Source of the DNA: Imperialibacter roseus
Lineage (GTDB): Bacteria; Bacteroidota; Bacteroidia; Cytophagales; Cyclobacteriaceae
Reading direction: 5' to 3'
Length of the DNA stretch: 64,000 bases
Assembly: GCF_032999765.1 (NCBI RefSeq)
Contig: NZ_CP136051.1
Location: 4,068,417-4,132,416, forward strand
The notes below the pieces were generated by a model. It searched no databases, was not told the DNA's origin, and worked only from the letters and a program-made list of their open reading frames with translations. Position numbers and translations under genes: made by a program. Below, piece after piece: positions 42,760-51,076 of this stretch (the stretch's first letter is position 1; each line of letters starts with the position of its first letter).

Positions 42760-45123
42760 ATGCAAAACCTAACTTCCTACCTTCGCTTCCTTTCCCGCCA
42801 CAAAACGCTCAGCTTCATCAATGTTTTCGGGCTGGCTATTGGCTTTGCCGCCTGCATTTTCATTGGCTTGTACATCACCGAAGAGCTCAGCTACGACCAG
42901 TACCACGAGAAGCTCGACCGAATCTATGTGGTCACTTCGCAGATCAACTCGGGCGAATCGGTCACCAAAGTGTCTACCGCTCCGGGAGCGCTCACACCCA
43001 TGCTGAAGCAGGACTTTCCCGAAGTGGAGGAGGCAGTGCGAACAACCTCCATGACTGTTCGGTCAGTCAAGTACGGCTCCAACATCTTTCAGGAGAATGA
43101 CATGTTCCAAGCCGACCCGGAAATCTTTCAGGTACTTACTTTCCCCTTCGTTGAAGGAGACCCCGGCACCGCCCTCACAGCTCCCAATAGTATTGTGCTG
43201 ACAAAAACCCTGGCTGAGAAGTACTTTGGCGCAGAAGAGCCCATGGGCAAAGTGCTTACCATCAATGAGCAGCCCTACCAGGTCACGGGGCTCATGCACG
43301 ACATTCCGACGACTACCGACCTTAAATTTACCGCCCTGGTGTCAATGGACAGCCAGGCAGAGAAAGGATGGTTCGATTTTGAATACCATACTTATGTGCT
43401 GCTCAAAGAACAATACCTTCAATCCGATCCAGCGCTCATTTCCTTCAAAGAACGAATGGTGAGCGAGGCTGAAAAAACCCTTAACGACCTGCTGGACGAG
43501 GCTGACCTCACCATCGCCATGCCGGTGGAGTCACTGAGTGGCGTTCATTTTCGGGAGCCCACTTACGACGACACGCCTAAAGGCAATATGGCCTTCATTT
43601 CTATCATCGCTTCAGTGGCGCTGCTCATGTTGGTCATCGGCAGCATCAATTTCATCAACTTTTCTCTGGTGCAGTCTCTCGAACGAGGCCGGGAAGTGGG
43701 CATCCGTAAGATTGTTGGCGCCCGTTTCCCTCAGCTAGTTTTTAAATACCTCAGCGAATCGGTGCTCATCGCCCTGATGGCTTTTATCATTGCCATGCTA
43801 ATGGTGGTGGTGGCCATGCCGCTGTTCAATGAAATTACCGGTAAAAGCTTCGAAGCCATCCGCCTGTTCAATTTCACCTTCCTCTCGCTCTCTTTTGCCA
43901 CAGTGCTGCTGGTGGGTGTGCTGGCTGGCAGCTTTCCAGCTTTTTTCACTTCCTCTATTCAACCTTTACAGGCGCTGAAAGGAAAAATCACTGGCATCCG
44001 GGGTCAATGGTTCCGCAAAGCCTCCATATTGGTGCAGTTTGCCATTGCCATGGGACTGATCATTTGTACGCTGCTTATCCACCGGCAAATGCGATTCATG
44101 AGTAACTACGACATGGGTTTCCGTAAAGAGAACGTGGTAGTGATCGACACACCTGACGATTCGCTGGCGGCAGGAAGTCTGAATGTGTTCAAACAGATTT
44201 TGTTACAAAACAGCGCCATAGAAAAGGTGTCGGGTACGGGCTACGGTGCCATCCCCGACGAAGAACCCCGAAAAGGCACTTTGGGCGTAAAACCCGATGG
44301 CGAAAGCAGGCTGGTGAATGTGTTCACTGTTGATGCAGACTACCTTCCGACGCTGGACGTAGCGCTGCTTGAAGGGCGTAACTTTGACGCAACCCGCCCT
44401 GGAGATAAACATACCACCGCCATTGTGAATACAGCATTCGCTCAACTTTGGGGCTGGGACGATCCCCTCAGCGAGCAGGTGCATGCCGATGGCTCGGTAA
44501 AAGTTGTGGGTGTGATGGAGGACTATTATTTCCAGTCTCTTCATGTGGGGGTGGAGCCCACAATCATCATGTTTGGCGATGACGTTACCGTGCATATGCT
44601 GGTGCGTTTCCGGGCCGACTACCCAGTGGCTGATCAAATGCCTTTGTTGGAGCAAGAGTGGAAAAATCTTTTTCCGAACGACCCTTTTAGCGCCCATTTC
44701 CTGGATCAATCCCTGGCCGCTCAGTACGATCAGGAAGACAGAGCCCTTACCCTGTTCACTTCCTTCAGCGTACTCACCATCATGGTCTCGTGTCTGGGGC
44801 TTTTTGGCCTCTGCTCCCTCACCATTTCACAAAGGAAAAAGGAAGTGGGCGTTCGCAAAATCATTGGTGCCAGCTATGGCTCCATCGTGAGACTATTTTC
44901 AACGGAATACCTGATGCTCATTGGTCTCTCGTTCGTCATGATCGCACCGGTTTGCTTCTGGCTGGTGTCCCAATGGCTGCAGTCCTTTGCGCTGAGAGAC
45001 GGCATCAGCCCCTGGGCGTTTGTGGCAGCCTGTCTTGGCGTGCTTGTGCTTGGGATAACTACCGTTGTACTTAGTATTGGAAGAACATGGAACACAAACC
45101 CAGCGAGTTTGATTAGGGACTAA
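42760..45123 (+). CDS. MacB/FtsX-type ABC transporter permease
   Basis: 787 residues. The organisation is the large Bacteroidota permease type: a first helix (HKTLSFINVFGLAIGFAACI), a MacB-like periplasmic domain, three helices with FINFSLVQSLERGREVGIRK, a second periplasmic domain, then three helices with GLCSLTISQRKKEVGVRKII. Both coupling helices end in VGxRKIxGA, which contacts an ATPase. No ATP-binding subunit is adjacent. Such permeases are thought to move or shed lipids, peptides or drugs; the role here is unknown. The 3' end overlaps the AraC-TPR gene by 4 bases, convergent. Confidence 0.9.
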   Translation: MQNLTSYLRFLSRHKTLSFINVFGLAIGFAACIFIGLYITEELSYDQYHEKLDRIYVVTSQINSGESVTKVSTAPGALTPMLKQDFPEVEEAVRTTSMTVRSVKYGSNIFQENDMFQADPEIFQVLTFPFVEGDPGTALTAPNSIVLTKTLAEKYFGAEEPMGKVLTINEQPYQVTGLMHDIPTTTDLKFTALVSMDSQAEKGWFDFEYHTYVLLKEQYLQSDPALISFKERMVSEAEKTLNDLLDEADLTIAMPVESLSGVHFREPTYDDTPKGNMAFISIIASVALLMLVIGSINFINFSLVQSLERGREVGIRKIVGARFPQLVFKYLSESVLIALMAFIIAMLMVVVAMPLFNEITGKSFEAIRLFNFTFLSLSFATVLLVGVLAGSFPAFFTSSIQPLQALKGKITGIRGQWFRKASILVQFAIAMGLIICTLLIHRQMRFMSNYDMGFRKENVVVIDTPDDSLAAGSLNVFKQILLQNSAIEKVSGTGYGAIPDEEPRKGTLGVKPDGESRLVNVFTVDADYLPTLDVALLEGRNFDATRPGDKHTTAIVNTAFAQLWGWDDPLSEQVHADGSVKVVGVMEDYYFQSLHVGVEPTIIMFGDDVTVHMLVRFRADYPVADQMPLLEQEWKNLFPNDPFSAHFLDQSLAAQYDQEDRALTLFTSFSVLTIMVSCLGLFGLCSLTISQRKKEVGVRKIIGASYGSIVRLFSTEYLMLIGLSFVMIAPVCFWLVSQWLQSFALRDGISPWAFVAACLGVLVLGITTVVLSIGRTWNTNPASLIRD

Positions 45124-47204
45124 AGTGTTATCGGCAGCAGCCCCTTCTCCCCCAGGTGGGCTTTAATCTCCTCATGGTCCCTCCAAAACTTGGCCGTTAC
45201 CTCGCCAAATGCCTTTTGAAATTCAGGCCAATCTTTGATAGGTTCAAACATGGGATCCATATCCAGCAATAGCACCCAAATGTAGAAGTTATCCTGTTTT
45301 GAAAACAAGGTCACCTCCTCGATGGCTTTTGGCCAATCTTTCAAATAGGCGAAGTGTGCGGCCTGGTTCACATGCATGTAAATCGTCGGGTCGTTGTCGG
45401 CATACTGTTTATAGCGACTGACGAATAGCCGGGCCTCCTCATTAAAACCCATTTTTTCATACACAGCCCCAATCTTAAGGTTGGCGTGGGCATACAAATC
45501 AAGATGAAGGCTGTCCTTCAGGTTGACGAATTTTTTGTAGTAACGGTAAGAATTTTCATAGTCCCTCAGCACAAAGTACGTGTTACCCAACTCTTGTAAG
45601 AACATCATATTGTTGGGATCATTTTCCAGCTCTTTCAGTAGAAAGTCTTTTGCCTTAACAAAGCTTCTGGTTTTGGCTAGCTGGGTGAATACTTTTACCA
45701 TCTTGGCTATAGTGTTGCCAGGCTCATACGCAAGGGATTTGTCGATGTAAAAAAGTGCTTCATCCACGAACCCTGCCTGCACCAACGCATTACTTATTTG
45801 CAGGTAGTTGTAACTCTGGGTGGCGGAGTCGGCCGCAATGTCCACTCTCGCTTTCATTAAAGCATACTCCAGATACTTGCCCGTATCCGGCTGGCGGGAA
45901 AAATAATATTCAGAAAGAAAGTGAAGAACAACACCCGAGTTGGGGTTGTACTCCAGTGCTTTTTCCAGGTAGGGCACTGCCTGCTCGTTTTTTCCCTCAT
46001 AAATGTAGGCCAGAGCTTTTGCCACAAGGCTCTCTGCCAGCGTCGGATCAGTAGCGAATGCCTTTTCCGAAGCCTGGCTTATTTCCTCTTTGTACTGCTT
46101 ATCTGATCGATAGATATCCAGGTAAAAATACACCATGGTGAGATCGGCATAGGCCAGGGCAAATTGATCGTCGATATCAATAGCATTCTTGTAATAGGGA
46201 ATAGAAGCCCTAAGACTTTCTCCAGTGCTTTGGTAAAATAGCTCGGTGCCTTTCAGGTAAAAATCATAGGCTGCGAGGCTCTCTGTCGGCCGCTTTCCAA
46301 TTCTTTCTTCCTCTTCCGGTGTAATGAACACCTGTATCTCCTCGGCAATGTTTTTGGCTACTTCTTCCTGCAATTCAAAAATATCTTTCGCCTCTCTTCT
46401 GTACTGCTTGGCCCAAAGGTGGCGGTCGGTGGCTGCTTCTATCAACTGGATGTTCAACAATATTTTATCACCAATTTTCTGTCCACTCCCTTCTACGAAA
46501 TAGCTTACGTTCAATTCCTTCGCCATTTCAGGAATTGACTTGCTGGTGTTGCGGTACTTTTCAGAAGATGTGCGGCTGATCACCCTGACGTCACGCATCT
46601 TTTGCAGGTTAGTCAGGGTCGACTCCATCAGCCCATTGATAAGGTAAACGTTGGTGGAGTCGTTGCTTTCGTTTTTGAAGGGCAGCACGGCTATTGACTT
46701 ATCGAGCGGAGCCAACGCAGCTTCCGGTGCCTGCGGCTGATTGAAAAACCACAAGGCCAGCGCCCCGATAACTAGCAAGGTTCCCACCGCCAATGCCGGA
46801 ACCAGGAGCGACTTTCTTTTCTCAACAACAGCCGAACTCACAGGTTCGTGATGTTCTCTTTTCCCCACCTCCCCTGGCGGATAACCATAATACTCCCGAA
46901 AGCATTTGATAAAGTAGGATGTGCTGCCAAAACCCACTTTGTACGACACCTCCGACACATTCATCGAGGTTTGACGGAGCAACTCCATGCCCTTTTTTAG
47001 CCTTTCCTGGCGAATAAACTGGCTGGCTGACAGTTTGGTCAGTTTGTTGATTTTGCGCAGGAGGTTCGAACGGCTCATGTTCACCTCACTGGCCAGCTCC
47101 GACACTCCAAAGTTTTCATCCGACAGGTTGTCGCCGATGATCTCTGTTAGTTGGTTCAAAAAATCGTTTTCTGCCGGATTGCCCGCAGACGTTTGGTTCT
47201 CCAT
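45120..47204 (-). CDS. AraC-type HTH regulator with membrane helix, FlgO-like domain and TPR repeats
   Basis: 694 residues. Residues 20-105 form an AraC HTH pair (VSELASEVNMSRSNLLRKIN and VSEVSYKVGFGSTSYFIKCF). One TM helix lies near 133-155. A domain resembling FlgO/adenylate-cyclase-associated segments follows (IAVLPFKNESNDS, DVRVISRTSSEKYRN, LNVSYFVEGS). The rest consists of about eight TPR helices. This places DNA binding in the cytosol and the TPR sensor in the periplasm, a one-component design common in Bacteroidota. The target may be the convergent permease gene or others; this is inference. Confidence 0.88.
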   Translation of the reverse strand: MENQTSAGNPAENDFLNQLTEIIGDNLSDENFGVSELASEVNMSRSNLLRKINKLTKLSASQFIRQERLKKGMELLRQTSMNVSEVSYKVGFGSTSYFIKCFREYYGYPPGEVGKREHHEPVSSAVVEKRKSLLVPALAVGTLLVIGALALWFFNQPQAPEAALAPLDKSIAVLPFKNESNDSTNVYLINGLMESTLTNLQKMRDVRVISRTSSEKYRNTSKSIPEMAKELNVSYFVEGSGQKIGDKILLNIQLIEAATDRHLWAKQYRREAKDIFELQEEVAKNIAEEIQVFITPEEEERIGKRPTESLAAYDFYLKGTELFYQSTGESLRASIPYYKNAIDIDDQFALAYADLTMVYFYLDIYRSDKQYKEEISQASEKAFATDPTLAESLVAKALAYIYEGKNEQAVPYLEKALEYNPNSGVVLHFLSEYYFSRQPDTGKYLEYALMKARVDIAADSATQSYNYLQISNALVQAGFVDEALFYIDKSLAYEPGNTIAKMVKVFTQLAKTRSFVKAKDFLLKELENDPNNMMFLQELGNTYFVLRDYENSYRYYKKFVNLKDSLHLDLYAHANLKIGAVYEKMGFNEEARLFVSRYKQYADNDPTIYMHVNQAAHFAYLKDWPKAIEEVTLFSKQDNFYIWVLLLDMDPMFEPIKDWPEFQKAFGEVTAKFWRDHEEIKAHLGEKGLLPITL

Positions 47205-47454
47205 CGTTAGGTGGCGGTGGTTTCTTTTGGCTCAACAAAAATGGCGATTCCCATTTGAAGTAGCAACCTCATCTAACCACTTCATTTCCAAAGTTTTTTA
47301 CCCGGCTTGCGTCATATTTTATATCGAATCGTCATAAATGCTAATGCTTCAGCAAACTTTATGCTTTTGGCGTCATCCATGTTTAACGCTGCGTCACGGT
47401 ATGCCCCACCTTTGTATCAAAACAAATTCTTGCAAAAACTTAAAACACAGCACT

Positions 47455-48042
47455 ATGAAAACGATGATGAAAAACACAATGAAAACAGCTACAACATTGG
47501 CGCTCGCAGCCGCTCTTTTAGTGACAGCAGCCTGCTCCGACAAAAAAGTAAAAAGTGAATCGGCCAGCGAAAGTACAACAGTTGCAGCACCGGATGTTGA
47601 CATTCACACGGCGGTAATCTCCGGAAACCTTGAAGCAGTAAAGCAGCATATCGCTGCCGGCTCCAACCTGAATGAGAAAGACCCATTCGGAGGCTCCAGT
47701 CCACTGATCTCAGCGGCAGTGTTCGGCAAACCCGAAGCAGCCAAACTTCTTATCGATGCAGGTGCTGACATTAACTTCCAAAACAATGATGGTTCTACTG
47801 CACTGACCTCGGCTGCTTTCTTCTGCCGCCCGGCAATTGTGCAGATGCTGCTCGATAAGGGTGCCGACAAAACCATTAAGAATAAATATGGCGCCACTGC
47901 TTATGACGGTGTAGCAGTACCGTACGCTGACGTAAAAGGCAGCTACGAAATGATGGCCACCATGCTTGCCCCTATGGGCCTTAAGCTGGACTATGCCTAT
48001 ATAGAAAAAACAAGACCTGAGGTGGCTGAAATGCTGAAATAA
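47455..48042 (+). CDS. Ankyrin-repeat lipoprotein
   Basis: 195 residues from the ATG at 47455. An in-frame extension to 47338 exists, but the signal peptide starts only here. The lipobox is VTAAC (Cys 27). After a serine-rich linker come three to four ankyrin repeats: IHTAVISGNLEAVKQHIAAG, GSSPLISAAVFGKPEAAKLL, GSTALTSAAFFCRPAIVQML and GATAYDGVAVPY. A periplasmic or outer-membrane protein-binding role is likely. The acyltransferase gene starts 24 bp later, so the two are probably co-transcribed. Confidence 0.85.
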   Translation: MKTMMKNTMKTATTLALAAALLVTAACSDKKVKSESASESTTVAAPDVDIHTAVISGNLEAVKQHIAAGSNLNEKDPFGGSSPLISAAVFGKPEAAKLLIDAGADINFQNNDGSTALTSAAFFCRPAIVQMLLDKGADKTIKNKYGATAYDGVAVPYADVKGSYEMMATMLAPMGLKLDYAYIEKTRPEVAEMLK

Positions 48043-48066
48043 TAACCGGTATCAAAGAATACTCAA

Positions 48067-49122
48067 ATGACAACAACGAACAGACGGTACGATATTGACT
48101 GGTTGCGTGTGATTGCCATCGGCTTGCTGCTGATCTACCATGTGGCGATCGGTTTCCAAACCTGGGGGGTGATGATTGGCTTCATTGCCTCTACGAAGAC
48201 ATGGGAATCACTTTGGATTCCCATGTCGATGCTGAATGTGTGGCGGATACCCCTGCTTTTCTTTGTTTCGGGCATGGGCGTCTATTTTGCCTTGCGCCGC
48301 AGGAACTGGAAGGAGCTGCTGATGGAACGCACCGGCCGGATACTGGTGCCTTTCCTTTTCGGTATGTTCGCCATAGTGCCTATCCATATCTACCTGTGGA
48401 AGTCTTATTACAAGATGACAGCCGGCTACGAGTACAACCCGGGTCACTTGTGGTTTCTTGGAAACATTTTCACCTATGTGCTGGTGCTCTCTCCCATCTT
48501 TTTCTACCTGAAAGGCCACGACGATGGGAAGCTGGCAAAAGGCATCAAGTGGCTATTTGGTAATCCCCTTGGCCTTTTCGCTACTTTGGCAACTTTCGCC
48601 GCAGAAGCCTGGCTGGTGAACCCGGGTATTTACTCCCTTTACGCCACCACATGGCACGGATTCTTCCTGGGCTTGTTGGCGTTTTTCTTTGGCTTCTGTT
48701 TCGTGCTCAGCGGGCAGCCCTTTCTGGAACTGATCCTGAAGTGGAAGTGGATATTTGTGGTCATTGGCTCTGCACTGTTCGTCATTCGGATGGTTGTTTT
48801 CAAGCAAATGGCTCCTAACTATCTGCAGTCTATAGAGTCAAATTTCTGGATCTTCTCGGTTTTCGCCTTTGGTTACAAATACCTGAATCACGGCGGCAAA
48901 GCCCTGGCTTATCTGAGCCAGGCTGCTTACCCTGTATACATCCTGCACATGGTGTTTCTTTATCTCGGCTCGAAATACATCTTCCAGCTCGACTTGCCAG
49001 CACCTGTCCAGTTCCTGATGGTTTTGGTTGTCACAAGCGTGGGATGCTTTGCAACTTATGAGGTGATCAGAAGAGTGAAATTCCTGAGGCCGTTGTTCGG
49101 GTTAAAGTGGAAATCTGTATAA
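48067..49122 (+). CDS. Acyltransferase-3-family membrane protein
   Basis: 351 residues with about ten transmembrane helices. The start RRYDIDWLRVIAIGLLLIYH contains the family Arg/Asp and His (YHVAIGF), and the C-terminal ASxxVYILH-like segment is AAYPVYILHMVFLYLGSKYI. Such proteins O-acylate sugars, lipids or glucans at the inner membrane. Substrate unknown. Probably in one operon with the ankyrin lipoprotein. Confidence 0.87.
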   Translation: MTTTNRRYDIDWLRVIAIGLLLIYHVAIGFQTWGVMIGFIASTKTWESLWIPMSMLNVWRIPLLFFVSGMGVYFALRRRNWKELLMERTGRILVPFLFGMFAIVPIHIYLWKSYYKMTAGYEYNPGHLWFLGNIFTYVLVLSPIFFYLKGHDDGKLAKGIKWLFGNPLGLFATLATFAAEAWLVNPGIYSLYATTWHGFFLGLLAFFFGFCFVLSGQPFLELILKWKWIFVVIGSALFVIRMVVFKQMAPNYLQSIESNFWIFSVFAFGYKYLNHGGKALAYLSQAAYPVYILHMVFLYLGSKYIFQLDLPAPVQFLMVLVVTSVGCFATYEVIRRVKFLRPLFGLKWKSV

Positions 49123-49306
49123 TTTTGCTCTTGATTAGTTGCGATGGTTCGATGAAAGCCGGGCCATTGCAACAAAATCGTCCTTGCTTCCGTACGAAAA
49201 AAGCCAGACAGTCATACTCCATGTGAAATCTAATTTCTTTCAGAAAAAGTAAACAGCCCCCTCCCCGGGACTTTGCTGTATTTGTTCCACCACCTGAAAA
49301 GAAATT

Positions 49307-50902
49307 ATGCTTATTCTTCAAGATATTACCTATACACATCCCAACAAGGATGTGCTTTTCAGTCATCTCAACCTTTCTATCAACAGGCACGACAAAATTG
49401 CCCTGATTGGCAACAATGGTGAAGGAAAGAGTGTGCTTATGAAAATCATGGCAGGCGGACTGGAGCCGTCGGCCGGGACAGTGCAGTCCGACGCAGCACC
49501 CTACTACGTTCCGCAGTTGTTCGGGCAATTCAATGACCTTACTGTTGCCCAGGCGCTAAAAGTTGACGGCAAAATCGAAGCCCTTCAGCAAATATTGGAC
49601 GGCAGGGTAACAGAAGCCAACATGGCTATCCTCGGCGATGACTGGAGCATTGAGGAGCGCTGCAGCGAGGCCCTTACTCATTGGGGGCTTGGCAACTTGC
49701 CTTTAAACACCAGCATGGGCACCCTGAGTGGGGGCCAAAAGACGAAGGTGTGTCTGGCAGGTATTGCCATCCATCAACCGGCGCTCGTACTGCTCGACGA
49801 GCCCAGTAACCACCTCGACACCGGCAGCCGGGAGCTGCTATACCAGCTGGTGCAGTCAAATGCGCTAACGCTGGTGGTTGTGAGCCACGACAGGCAGCTT
49901 TTGAACTTGCTTAACAATGTCTATGAGCTCAGCCGGGGCAAAATCACCATGTACGGAGGGAACTACGAGTTCTACGCTGAGCAGAAGGAGATCGAAAGCC
50001 AGGCACTCCAGCACGACGTGAACAGCAAAGAAAAGGCCCTTCGCAAAGCGAAGGAAGTAGAAAGAGAAGCCGCTGAAAGAAAGCAAAAGCAGGATGCCCG
50101 GGGAAAGAAAAAGCAGCAGAAAGCCGGGATGCCCAAAGTGATGATGAACCTCATGAAGGACAAAGCGGAGAAAAGCACCTCACGCCTCAAGGGGGTTCAC
50201 ACCGATAAAATCGGCACCATTTCAACAGCACTGACATCCCTTAGAAAAGAGCTGCCCGACAGGGACACAATGAAGTTTGGCTTCGACAGCTCCAACCTCC
50301 ATAAAGGCAAGGTGTTGGTAGAGGGGGAAAAAATCAACTACGGGTATGGTGAAAAGGCACTTTGGGCACACGGAATTGATTTCCGCATCAACAGCGGCGA
50401 TAGAATAGCTATCAAAGGCCTGAACGGCTCGGGAAAAACGACGTTGATCAAGCTAATACTTGGCGACACAAAGCCCCAATCAGGCACCATCTACAGGGCG
50501 GACAACTCAGCCATCTACATCGACCAGGATTACTCGCTGATCGACAACAAGCTCACTGTGTATGAACAAGCTCAGCTATTCAACACCTCCAAGCCACCAT
50601 TGCTGGAACACGAAGTCAAAATAAGGCTGGCCCGCTTCCTGTTTTCGAAGGAGGACTGGGACAAGTCGTGCGGCGTGCTGAGCGGCGGCGAAAAAATGCG
50701 CTTGATGCTGTGCTGTCTTACAATTAGCAACCAGGCACCTGACATTATCGTGCTCGACGAACCCACCAACAACCTCGACATTCAGAACATAGAGATTTTG
50801 ACCGGGGCTATCAACGAATACGAGGGCACACTGCTGGTGGTATCGCACGACAGCTATTTTCTGGAACAGGTAAACGTGGACAGGGAGATTCTTTTGCGGT
50901 AA
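49307..50902 (+). CDS. ABC-F family ATP-binding protein
   Basis: 531 residues with two ABC domains and no membrane part. Domain 1: Walker A GNNGEGKSV, signature LSGGQKTKV, Walker B LVLLDEPSNHLD. Domain 2: Walker A GLNGSGKTT, signature LSGGEKMRL, Walker B IIVLDEPTNNLD. The linker (about 225-300) is strongly basic and lysine-rich. ABC-F proteins act on ribosomes: translation factors or antibiotic target protection. The subgroup cannot be named by eye. The start ATG at 49307 gives a short N-terminus before the first strand. Single gene. Confidence 0.92.
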   Translation: MLILQDITYTHPNKDVLFSHLNLSINRHDKIALIGNNGEGKSVLMKIMAGGLEPSAGTVQSDAAPYYVPQLFGQFNDLTVAQALKVDGKIEALQQILDGRVTEANMAILGDDWSIEERCSEALTHWGLGNLPLNTSMGTLSGGQKTKVCLAGIAIHQPALVLLDEPSNHLDTGSRELLYQLVQSNALTLVVVSHDRQLLNLLNNVYELSRGKITMYGGNYEFYAEQKEIESQALQHDVNSKEKALRKAKEVEREAAERKQKQDARGKKKQQKAGMPKVMMNLMKDKAEKSTSRLKGVHTDKIGTISTALTSLRKELPDRDTMKFGFDSSNLHKGKVLVEGEKINYGYGEKALWAHGIDFRINSGDRIAIKGLNGSGKTTLIKLILGDTKPQSGTIYRADNSAIYIDQDYSLIDNKLTVYEQAQLFNTSKPPLLEHEVKIRLARFLFSKEDWDKSCGVLSGGEKMRLMLCCLTISNQAPDIIVLDEPTNNLDIQNIEILTGAINEYEGTLLVVSHDSYFLEQVNVDREILLR

Positions 50903-50956
50903 GCATTCAGCGAAGGTGCGCTTGAGACAAATGCACGTAGTGAAGTTTTGTAGTAA

Positions 50957-51037
50957 AACCCTCCAAGGGTTTGTCCTTTTCAGGGCAGTTGTTATGTGCC
51001 CGAGAGGGGCTAGCTAAAAGCGAACCCTTGGAGGGTT
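50957..51037. repeat. 15-bp inverted repeat between ABC-F and comEC
   Basis: AACCCTCCAAGGGTT (50957-50971) is the exact reverse complement of AACCCTTGGAGGGTT (51023-51037), with 51 bp between. Each arm is also partly self-complementary. The pair lies between convergent genes and may terminate both. Confidence 0.55.
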
Positions 51038-51076
51038 GCAGGCTAAATGCGCTTGCTCTCGAGCGAGTACGCTTTA

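Noticed and set aside
47338-47454. Extended N-terminus of the ankyrin lipoprotein
   Set aside because: The lipoprotein signal peptide begins only at ATG 47455; the extension would bury it.
50957-51037. Insertion-element ends around the 51-bp core
   Set aside because: The arms are each partly self-complementary and lie between convergent stops, so a terminator-like role is simpler; no transposase or target duplication was seen.
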